Assembly: GCA_006247105.1 (NCBI GenBank)
Contig: CM016926.1
Coordinates: forward strand, 62,001-126,000
From: Giardia muris
Taxonomy: Eukaryota; Fornicata; Diplomonadida; Hexamitidae
Direction of reading: 5' to 3'
Length of the DNA stretch: 64,000 nt
The notes beneath the pieces were generated by a model that saw nothing but the letters and a program-made list of their open reading frames with translations, was not told the origin of the DNA and did not search any database. A program made the position numbers and the translations under genes. How positions within the stretch are numbered: position 1 is the first letter of the stretch; every line of letters starts with the position of its first letter. Below, in pieces: positions 41,951-50,600 of the stretch.

Positions 41951-43510
41951 ATGGCCTTCGCCTTCCTTACCCAGAATGCACGGTTCACCTCCAAAGATGG
42001 GGAGATGAAGTCCCTCTTCGCAGGGGAGGTACAACGGGTGCAGCCTTCCGAGTTCATTAGTATCAAGCAGGCAACCTTGCCTGAGATCATTCCTTATTCG
42101 ATGATTAATAAGGAGAAGGAGGATGAGTGGTGTAAGGCCATTGGGATTAAGCGGGCGAACTGGGCTGAGTGTGGGGTGACTTGTAAGACCTTTGATGAGC
42201 TCGAGGAACGGTATCCATCATCTATCATCAAGGTACTTCAGAAGTCGCTTTCTCACTGCGGGTGGAAGCGTCCTGCGCCCGTACAACAGGCCACCATACC
42301 AGCCCTTATGAGTGGTCGTGACTGTCTATGTCTTGCACCAACCGGTAGTGGTAAGTCTGGTGCATATCTTCTTCCGGTCCTTCTAGCACTTGAAGAGCCG
42401 CGTACAGATGGTTTTAGAGCCCTCATCTTGGTTCCGACACGTGAGCTTTCTGAACAGGTGACTGCAGTTTGTCAAGAGTTGGCTCCACACTTTAATACAG
42501 TTCTTCTGCAACGGAAACCTGCTATTATCTCATCATTACAAAGTTCTCAACGTCATGATATATTAGTGTCGACCCCTTTCACCCTCTTAAGCATCCTTGC
42601 AGATAGAATAATCACCCTTGCCGCATTAAAGTTCATTATCATTGACGAGGTAGACTGTCTTCTTGACGCACAGTTCAGTGAGCAAACTGACGCCATCCTC
42701 GAATGGGCGCTCAAGCAAGCGGGGCGACGCCCACAGATAGCGCTTTTCAGCGCAAGCGTAAGTGAGTCTGTGTATGGGCTTGTCGATTCGTTCCTTCGTG
42801 ATCCTGTCCACATTTCTGTCGGAGATGCCGGTCTCCCGACGCAGACAGTTAAGCAGGAATTCGTCTTTGCTGGGCGAGAACGCCACAAACTCTTCACTCT
42901 TCAGCACGTCGTTCGAGAGCTAGGAAAGCCTCCAATCCTAGTCTTCGTCTCAAGCGCGCCGCGAGCCTTCCAGCTTTATAACAATGTTGTTAATTACCTC
43001 GATTGGCCCTGTTGGTACCTGCATTCAGGCCTAAGTAAGGAGCAACGTCTAGATATCGTGCAAAAGTTTCATAAGGGGGAGTACTGGATGCTTATTTGCA
43101 CCGACGTCGCCGCCCGTGGCTTGGATTTCGTAGGTATCAAGCTTGTCATCAATTATGACTTGCCTCATACTCCTACACAATATATTCATCGCATAGGACG
43201 AACGGGAAGACAGCAGGCAGGCTTGGCCATTAGCCTCTTTACCGAGCAGGAAGCTTCTCTTGTACGAGAATTGGCAACTCTTGCTCAGGAGGGCGGTCAA
43301 ACTATCCCCGAATGGCTTACTCAATTGAAAGGCTTTAAGGGCTCTCATGACACTCGGAAAGAGCGAGAACGTGCCATCATGGAACAGAACGCGGGGTTAC
43401 GCGAGCGTCATGCCAGACGTCAGAACTGTGGTGGTACAAGGAAATGGATGGGAAGGTATGATGTCAAGAAATTCCGCTATGATAAGAATACGGAAGAAGC
43501 CATGGAATAA
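41951..43510 (+). CDS. DEAD-box RNA helicase, DDX52/Rok1-like
   Basis: 519 residues. The N-terminal lead TFDELEERYPSSIIKVLQ and the Q motif RPAPVQQATIPAL resemble Rok1/DDX52, an 18S rRNA processing helicase. Motifs: I APTGSGKS (about residues 129-136), Ia PTRELSEQ, II DEVD (about 231), III SAS, IV ILVFVSS, V TDVAARGLDF and VI HRIGRTGR (about 413). Motif II has Val instead of Ala, motif III has Ser instead of Thr and motif I ends GKS, so coupling of ATPase and unwinding may be modified. The tail is Arg/Lys-rich with REREHARR-like composition. It should act in the nucleolus on the small-subunit precursor, inferred from the subfamily. It converges with the next gene across 34 bp. Confidence 0.82.
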   Translation: MAFAFLTQNARFTSKDGEMKSLFAGEVQRVQPSEFISIKQATLPEIIPYSMINKEKEDEWCKAIGIKRANWAECGVTCKTFDELEERYPSSIIKVLQKSLSHCGWKRPAPVQQATIPALMSGRDCLCLAPTGSGKSGAYLLPVLLALEEPRTDGFRALILVPTRELSEQVTAVCQELAPHFNTVLLQRKPAIISSLQSSQRHDILVSTPFTLLSILADRIITLAALKFIIIDEVDCLLDAQFSEQTDAILEWALKQAGRRPQIALFSASVSESVYGLVDSFLRDPVHISVGDAGLPTQTVKQEFVFAGRERHKLFTLQHVVRELGKPPILVFVSSAPRAFQLYNNVVNYLDWPCWYLHSGLSKEQRLDIVQKFHKGEYWMLICTDVAARGLDFVGIKLVINYDLPHTPTQYIHRIGRTGRQQAGLAISLFTEQEASLVRELATLAQEGGQTIPEWLTQLKGFKGSHDTRKERERAIMEQNAGLRERHARRQNCGGTRKWMGRYDVKKFRYDKNTEEAME

Positions 43511-43544
43511 ATAGTTCATCATTCTAGGGATGATGAGAGAGGAC

Positions 43545-45287
43545 TTACTCTTCGAAACGATATGTGTTGTAGTCCATCCCTTCAATATTGATGGTATCCG
43601 ATGTATAGAAAAGAGTAGTTGCTATTCCAAGTCGACTAGCCAATTGAGCCACTGAGACAATAAGACTAGCACCCTTCAAATATAGGAATCTTCCTGGCTC
43701 TTCTGGACTCTCAAGAAGGGTTTTACGCATATTAATTAAGCGTTCCGTGTAATCTGCAACAAGTGAGTGAATATCAGTCAACTCGCCTTCAAGCATAAGT
43801 CGAGCACATAGCACAAGCACACCAAGACTGGAAGACGTTATTCCATCGTTTAAGAGTTTCAGTTCCAAGTGAATCGACGTCATTACAGGAACCTTCATAG
43901 CAAAGTGCAAGCATGTTCTAAACGAGGGGCAAGCTGTATCACTACAAAGAAGTTCAGCAAAACGCATATATGTATGACCTGTGACTCCTCGAAGCCAGAC
44001 CTTTCCATATTGAGCATAACATAATAGACTTCGGGCTATCAATTCCTCATTTGAAGAATTATCAGAATTATGACACTGTTCTATCATATGTGTAGGGTCT
44101 GGAGTAAGAGAGTGCTTACTATTGAGGTGGGATAGTGAGGATATGTCTTCTATTTCCGTATGAAGTTGAAGAAGAAAACGATGAAAAGGGAAACATGATC
44201 TCATCTTTAAGAACTCAACAACAATATGCCTGATTCCATTGGAAAGATTACTAGCTCCATCCTCCTTCAGACACAGAAAAAGTTCCGAAAGGAGTAAAAG
44301 GAGTTCGGCTTCAGTACAGGTCTGAAGCTCCGAACGCCACAGTTGTAACACTTGTAGTGCATATGACTCAAGATTGTGATAGATACGACTGACCTTTAGA
44401 ACATGTATCACTTGTGCTGTTAAGGGAGCGGATAGAATAACACTTGGAGATGAGAGTATGGAGAAGATTGATAGCCCAGGTACAGAAGCCGTAATTGAAT
44501 CATCAATGATGCCTGTGGTTAAAGAACTAAAGACGGCTAATGATAAGTATCGACGAATAGCTGCCGTCGCATCCGAAATAGTCTCCTTCATCAAGATCTC
44601 GCGATACAAAAACAGCTGATTATATATGCTCTTTATATCATTGCTGGCATCAAGAATAAGTGACTCTAGACTCGGTAGGCCGAGTAGGGCATGATATAGC
44701 CCTCGAGCGGCAATCCAACCACGTTCTGTCAATACATCTTCTGGTTCCTGAGTATAAGAAGTAAAGCACTGAAAGCAAAAGGAGGTATAATAAGTTCTAT
44801 CTACTCTCTCGGCAATCATCGGGAAGAGTCCATAAAGCCGTTCAACAAGTTCTATGTGTAAGTCCATGCGAAGTAATTCAGATAGTATATAAGTAAGGTG
44901 AAGAGGGTCTGTACACTTGCCAATGTAGTACTGAAGTAGTTTCTGGACGTCTATTGGGCGCCCTAGGGCCAACACCGTATTAACCCAGGTCTTGAGGTGT
45001 GTAGTGGCATCTTCTAACCGATCAGTACCAAAGAAACGATCAAGTAGATTCTGTTGTAAAGATATCGATAATGGAATGGTCCGACAAGCACGTTCTAGGA
45101 TGAGGGTATCAAGGGGTGAGGGCATTAAAGATGCATATCGTATCCATAAGAGTTCCGAGTTATTATACTCCTTCAATGCTTCCTCGAAAGTACTGGAGGC
45201 ACCCTCAGTATCGCCTACCTGTAGACGCTCCTCAGCCAACCGAATCCAATTCCCAACACTAGGGACTGCACGAACGATCTGCTCCAT
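43545..45287 (-). CDS. HAT/TPR-like helical repeat protein
   Basis: 580 residues from the ATG at 45287. The N terminus has a TPR/HAT-like pair (GNWIRLAEERLQVGDTEGAS then ALKEYNNSELLWIRYASLMP), the kind found in RNA-processing factors such as Utp6, Prp39 or CstF-77. The rest is helical without clear repeats. Codon use is noticeably more A/T-rich than in neighbours. I cannot assign the factor. The start codon lies only 6 bp from that of a small plus-strand gene, sharing CCAAAAA. Confidence 0.65.
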   Translation of the reverse strand: MEQIVRAVPSVGNWIRLAEERLQVGDTEGASSTFEEALKEYNNSELLWIRYASLMPSPLDTLILERACRTIPLSISLQQNLLDRFFGTDRLEDATTHLKTWVNTVLALGRPIDVQKLLQYYIGKCTDPLHLTYILSELLRMDLHIELVERLYGLFPMIAERVDRTYYTSFCFQCFTSYTQEPEDVLTERGWIAARGLYHALLGLPSLESLILDASNDIKSIYNQLFLYREILMKETISDATAAIRRYLSLAVFSSLTTGIIDDSITASVPGLSIFSILSSPSVILSAPLTAQVIHVLKVSRIYHNLESYALQVLQLWRSELQTCTEAELLLLLSELFLCLKEDGASNLSNGIRHIVVEFLKMRSCFPFHRFLLQLHTEIEDISSLSHLNSKHSLTPDPTHMIEQCHNSDNSSNEELIARSLLCYAQYGKVWLRGVTGHTYMRFAELLCSDTACPSFRTCLHFAMKVPVMTSIHLELKLLNDGITSSSLGVLVLCARLMLEGELTDIHSLVADYTERLINMRKTLLESPEEPGRFLYLKGASLIVSVAQLASRLGIATTLFYTSDTINIEGMDYNTYRFEE

Positions 45288-45293
45288 CCAAAA

Positions 45294-45479
45294 ATGGAGT
45301 TCATTCCTATTGGAGAGTCAAAGGTACTTGGGGAGGAAGGACTGGAGCGTTTACGTGCCTGTTGCCAAAGTATTATCCCGACGGTGCAAACCGAGTCCAA
45401 GAAGCTTCTCTTGGAGACATTCTGTGCCTCTCTCGCTAAAGACCAAGAACATCAAAACCATACTCATCTAGGCCAATGA
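45294..45479 (+). CDS. Small hypothetical protein
   Basis: 61 residues from ATG 45294 in the context CCAAAAATGG, one of the best initiator matches in the window. The middle is helical (EEGLERLRACCQSI, SKKLLLETFCASLAK). No domain is recognised. Six bases separate its start from the divergent repeat-protein gene. Its last 16 bases overlap the end of the convergent gene at 45464. The real alternative is that it is a chance frame inside the promoter and 3' region of its neighbours. Confidence 0.4.
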   Translation: MEFIPIGESKVLGEEGLERLRACCQSIIPTVQTESKKLLLETFCASLAKDQEHQNHTHLGQ

Positions 45480-46165
45480 TACTTTCCTGCAGAGTAATAC
45501 AAGACCCAAAACGCATAAGGGGGAAGATCTGCTAGATCAAGATTGAGCTGGTTTCCATTGAGGATAACTTCTTCTGGTCGACGGCCTATCTCTGTCAATA
45601 GATTACCAAACACCTTGGCACGAGCTTGTGAGTTAGGAAGGGCTTCAACATAATCACGTAACCTACTAAGCTCCTCTGGGGTTGGAGTTCTACTAAGAGA
45701 TTCGGGACTAAGATTAGGGATATCTGGAAGCATAGGGAAGAAGGGGTAAGCGCTAGCAAGGACGGCCTTGATCTGTCTTACGCTGACCCCGAGGTCCTTG
45801 AAGCTACGGGCCCGAGGATACAAAGTTGAATAAAGGTCTGTCATTAGCCAAAGTACATGTTGCTCGTATTGTTCAAGGTTGGCGACAAGGTCACCGACGG
45901 CGACGCGGAAGGCGTTTGAGACGGCAAAAAGACCGCTGAACACCTCCCCCACCACCATGAACGTCGCGGGTGCGAAGAGTGGGAGGCGACGAAGAATATC
46001 ATAAAGCCCGACTGAGACGGTCATGCTGTAGTCGGACGAGAGGGAGCTCCGGAACGTCACAAATTCCGGGAGGGTGAGCATCTCGGTGACCTTGGTGATG
46101 AGACGCGAACGAGTGTCATCCATCAGACGACAATTCAAGAACATATCCAGTTCCCTTACAGCCAT
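45464..46165 (-). CDS. Hypothetical helical protein
   Basis: 233 residues from the ATG at 46165, chosen over an in-frame ATG at 46177 because the former follows GCCAAAAAA and the latter would overlap the start of the SRP receptor gene. The protein is mostly helical and moderately hydrophobic (TFMVVGEVFSGLFAV at about 85), without a clear membrane helix. A conserved-looking stretch near the end reads DLPPYAFWVLYYSAGKYHW. I do not recognise the family. Confidence 0.65.
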   Translation of the reverse strand: MAVRELDMFLNCRLMDDTRSRLITKVTEMLTLPEFVTFRSSLSSDYSMTVSVGLYDILRRLPLFAPATFMVVGEVFSGLFAVSNAFRVAVGDLVANLEQYEQHVLWLMTDLYSTLYPRARSFKDLGVSVRQIKAVLASAYPFFPMLPDIPNLSPESLSRTPTPEELSRLRDYVEALPNSQARAKVFGNLLTEIGRRPEEVILNGNQLNLDLADLPPYAFWVLYYSAGKYHWPR

Positions 46166-46175
46166 TTTTTTGGCC
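46166..46175. promoter_or_regulatory. 10-bp divergent promoter
   Basis: TTTTTTGGCC-type sequence is all that lies between the start codon of the minus gene (46165) and that of SRP receptor alpha (46176). The single T/A tract abuts the minus start; the plus start has only GGCC before it, so the plus transcript may begin inside or upstream of the minus gene's 5' end. Confidence 0.5.
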
Positions 46176-47660
46176 ATGTTCGTTCAGTTCTGTATCGTTC
46201 ACGTCTCGGGCCTAGTCCTTTGGCAAGACACCCCTCAGCCAGCTGGGTATCCCATCGATCAGCTGTTGACCCTCCTACATACGGAGAAGCGTCTCCTAAG
46301 CTCTCCGCACCCCATGGGCCAATTGCGCCTATATCATGCACAAAGACGGGACCTTGGACTCTACGCGGTCGGGACGATGGCGGCGTCGAACGTGCACCCC
46401 GGCAGTGGGGAGATTGTCGAGGCCATGTTAGATCTCTTCATCATGGGCCATGAGGGGTCTATAAGGGTGTTACCATACGATTATAACCCGGAGGTGTATG
46501 CACCGTTTGCCAATACCTACAAAGAGAGCCTCCGAAAGTTTGTCACTCAAAAGATGACAAAACCAACGGTACAACGCTCTCCACAACTCAAGAAAGGAAC
46601 CAAACAGAAGAATCTGAAGGATGAGAGTCCTAAAGCAGGCGGAGATGACTTTCTTCAGAACTCCGTTATAGACGTCTGTGAAACTTGTCCAGATACTACT
46701 CCCAAGGGTAACAAGTGCTCAGTTAGGGATTCATCTACATCATCGTCGTTTTGGGGGCGCTTGGGTGATAGCGTTTTCGGCCGGAAAACTAACGCCGATT
46801 TCCTTCGGGATCTACGCCGTAACCTTCTTGATAAGAACGTGGCTGTCGAGGTCTCTGATGAGTTGGTCAAATGCGTTGAGAGGGAACTTGCTGGAGGTGA
46901 CATTACTGGAGATTCCAAAACACGGGTTCAGAACGTCCTAAGTAAGAATATCGCCGATATCCTCTGTTTTGAACCTGATGCATTCTTACGTGCTGCCAAA
47001 GCTGCGACTGAGGAGCGTCGTGCCGGGAAACGTTCTAAGCCCTTCACGGTCTGCTTGACTGGGGTGAACGGCGTTGGGAAGACCACGACGATTGCAAAGC
47101 TAACTTACCTATTACGTGAGGCAGGGCTTTCGACCTTGATTTGCGCGTGTGATAGCTTCCGCTCCGGTGCGATTGAGCAGCTCGAAACCCATTGCAATAG
47201 GCTTGGAGCAACCCTCTTCACCCAAGGGTATGGAAAGAATGCTAGCTCCATCGCAATGTACGGTGTTAAGGAGGCTGAAAGCAAAGATATCGACGTCTGC
47301 TTGATAGATACCACTGGAAGACAATATAATAATGGACCTCTCATGCAAGCACTAGGAGCCCTGCTTTGCGAGAACTCTCCCGATATGACGCTTTTCGTGG
47401 GTGAAGCTTTGACTGGTAACGAAGGGGTTGAACAATTGAGACAGTTTGATGAGGCTCTTCGTACGGCCACAGATGGGAAACGCAGGATTGACGGCGTCAT
47501 TCTGACCAAGCTGGACACCTGTGGAGATAAGATCGGTGCCACACTTAATATCTGTTACGTGTGTCATGTACCCATCCTTTTCGTAGGGATTGGACAGAAT
47601 TACCCCGACTTCGGGGTCCTTGACCCCAAGGACATAGCCACCCTACTGACGCACAAATGA
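46176..47660 (+). CDS. SRPRA: Signal recognition particle receptor subunit alpha
   Basis: 494 residues from ATG 46176. The N-terminal SRX (longin-like) domain starts in family style (HVSGLVLWQ) and spans about 1-130, for docking on SR-beta at the ER. A Lys/Ser-rich linker follows. The NG GTPase domain occupies about 225-494: G1 GVNGVGKTTTIAKL, CDSFRSGAIEQL, G3 DTTGRQ, G4 TKLD and a closing GIGQNYPDF that matches the family's VGvGQtY.DL. It receives ribosome-SRP complexes at the ER membrane. The DTTGR motif differs from the usual DTAGR by one residue. The open frame continues upstream of the chosen ATG but overlaps the divergent gene. Confidence 0.92.
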   Translation: MFVQFCIVHVSGLVLWQDTPQPAGYPIDQLLTLLHTEKRLLSSPHPMGQLRLYHAQRRDLGLYAVGTMAASNVHPGSGEIVEAMLDLFIMGHEGSIRVLPYDYNPEVYAPFANTYKESLRKFVTQKMTKPTVQRSPQLKKGTKQKNLKDESPKAGGDDFLQNSVIDVCETCPDTTPKGNKCSVRDSSTSSSFWGRLGDSVFGRKTNADFLRDLRRNLLDKNVAVEVSDELVKCVERELAGGDITGDSKTRVQNVLSKNIADILCFEPDAFLRAAKAATEERRAGKRSKPFTVCLTGVNGVGKTTTIAKLTYLLREAGLSTLICACDSFRSGAIEQLETHCNRLGATLFTQGYGKNASSIAMYGVKEAESKDIDVCLIDTTGRQYNNGPLMQALGALLCENSPDMTLFVGEALTGNEGVEQLRQFDEALRTATDGKRRIDGVILTKLDTCGDKIGATLNICYVCHVPILFVGIGQNYPDFGVLDPKDIATLLTHK

Positions 47661-47683
47661 AGGTGTGAATACGTGCTATTGAG

Positions 47684-50600
47684 ATGCGTTTTTCATATTT
47701 TCGTATGTCATATGCCTTACCTCCAAAGCGTCATTCCTGGACTACTGGAGGACCACCATCTCGCCACTCGAGCCAGCCAACACCGAAGCTAGCCGGCGAG
47801 GGTGGGTCATCGGGTAGTACCCCCAGCATATCTGGGAAGCGGATCTCAAGCCTATCGCAGCTCGTTGGGACACCACATCGGAGCAGCAAGTCGGAATTCA
47901 TTGAACATGAGCGGCAGATGCTTTATACAAACGGAATAGGCTGCGACGTCATTGGAAACCAAATCCTTGATCTGGACTGCGTCGCAAACTCCACGACATA
48001 TATTCCGCAAGTGGAGGTCCTCCCAGCCTTCACATATCCCCATCTGACGCTACGGTACATCTACGTCCCACATACTGGGACTCTAACCGATACACTCAGT
48101 TCACTTGATTTGAAGATGTCTTCTCATCGGGCTTCCGAACGTCAGAAGGATTCCTTATCCATGGAAAAGCAGGCCGAAGGGCGCCAGGACGGTTATATTG
48201 AAGGTAGTCTCACCATTGCTTCAACGCTTAATGGAGATGAAGCGGCCCACTTAGTTTATAGCTCCCTAGTACAATCAGGATACCAAGATACTCTTCGCCT
48301 AAGACTTGGGATTGGGGGGCCAGTTGATCTTGTTCTGAAGGAACGTGGTCGTGATCGCTATTTCACGGGGACCGAACCCTTGATTAATTTCACATCGGTT
48401 CGGCTCGCCTTACGAATAGGTGCCTCAGTGGATGTGACCTTCGTACACCGTAGTGCCTTTGTTCACCTATATAGCCACGCTCTTCAAGAGCAGAACTTCA
48501 TGCATTACAACTACCTTTGTAACGCCGATACGGTACGGTCACATACGTCGGACTTGCATATCTCTTCGGATCAGCTCCTTCGACGTAGTTCTCCATCCAG
48601 TCCGGAACTACGACGGGCCTCTTCTTTTGCCATGCCAGTAACCTGCACGCCAGTAGCGCAATCACCAAAGCGTGTGGATGATATGGGGGCGGGAAAACAT
48701 AATAAGACAACCAATCCCGAATCCAAAACGACCCATGGGCACGGACAATGCATAACGACGGATCAAGCCTCCTTACTCAAGTTGCGTTCAACCTTCGAGG
48801 ATCTGAGTTGCTCCATCTCGAGTAAGGACTTCCTTGATGAGGGCGGAGGGGTTGATATGCATTCCGAGAAGGGCGATGCTAGTATCTCAGGAGACCTGGC
48901 AGATAGCTATAGAGATTACTTGGCCTTCCTTCGTTCCCCGACGTTTGAAGCCATATTGGAGAGTAAGTGTCGTGAGTACACTTTGGACCCTGTTCTCTTC
49001 TATCAAGCCAACTTTCAATATATACGGAATCCATCCAGATCTCCTTGCAACCGGAAGCCCGTTCTTAGCCGTGCGATTGGCCCCGGACTTGCCGACATGA
49101 CCACAAGCCAGGACCACTTCAGTGTTTTCATTGGGCCATTACACCTTTCTCCAAACACCCTTCTAGACGTTAACTTCCGTGAGGAGAAGATGCGGAAGTG
49201 GGGGAAGACGTTCTGCAATATGTACGATTATGTCGAGTTTGCGTTTCCACGACTCTTCGTCACCCAGGAACGGTTCTGGATGCAACGCCTCCTGGCCTTG
49301 CTTTATAGCTCCCTGGAACGCGAGCAGAACGCCCGTGGCTCGGAGTTCACGAGCGCTCCGACACAGTTCCGGTTACCACTTGTTGTGAGCCACTTCGAAA
49401 GCTTTCTTCAAGGTGTTTCTGGTGAGACTTCTCCAAACATCTTCAAGATCGACACTCCAGAAGAGACACGTACTCAGTCGGAGGATTTCCAAGGTGTTAG
49501 GATTAGCGATCTTGTAGCCACAACAATAAGCACCGTTGAAGAACCAGTATCGCCGAAGGCCGAGGATACCGCCACACTTGGGGGTCAACTCCCAAATAAT
49601 GACCTTACCCAGCAGGTCGAGGCAATCAATGCGAAGTCCTTACAACTTGCCGCGGCATACGTTTGTTCTGGGACTCAGGCCCTTACCGAGAAGCAGTTTT
49701 CAAAGTATTACTTACGGTCTGTAATAGGTGATGAGTGTCTTGTCCAGTTTGGGTGTACGCTCTCGTTTCCTCAGCTCCAGCTCTCAAACATTCCACCTGG
49801 AAGCTACTTAGTCCTTAGCGTCTTCGTAATCAATAGAAAAGTCCTGGCAAAGGTGATTAAGGCGGCAGATTTCGACGAGAGAAACAAAGATGGGCTTAAA
49901 TTACTTAATCAGAAGCATAAAATGCTTCTCACTGATATAGGAACGGATATCACGGCGACCTATAAGGAGAAGCTTGACGAGCTTTGTAATCAATCCTTAT
50001 GCCTTGGGACGACCTTCTTCCCAATTCTAGACCATCAGTATGTCCTCAATACAGCTAAACAGCGACTAGCTCTCTGGCCTAACGTGACGGCAACTTCGGC
50101 ACTTCGTCTCTCACTTTATACTACTCAACCCGTTGAAGATTCACCAGTGGGCAGGTCCATAATAGAAATAACTCCCATGAAGGGTTCTCAAAGGCGTTAC
50201 GGGATCTCTATTAAGCCAGCACAGCTCACACTTTCTAATGCTCCATATTATAGGAATTCCGTCATGCTAGGTGAGCTTCTATCTCCACGAGCTCAAACCC
50301 GCTCCCGTGCATCCTCCCGTAGCTCATCACGATCGGCATCTTCTCGACGTAACACTAATTATTCGTCTCGTAAGGCGTCAACTACGGGGCCTCCAGACCA
50401 TTTCTTTGAGTACGTCAACCCGCTATATCTAACCCAACAAGGATCAACAGAAGGTGCCTTTGATATATTTCGTCCGAAGCTATTGAAGAAACGATCTGAA
50501 AAGGTGGCAGATATAGCTCAGCCACGCCGATCTCGTGCAAAGTCCCCCTTTAGTCGACGTACCCAAGCCCGTATCCAATTGGCGCGCACATCGGCGTCAC

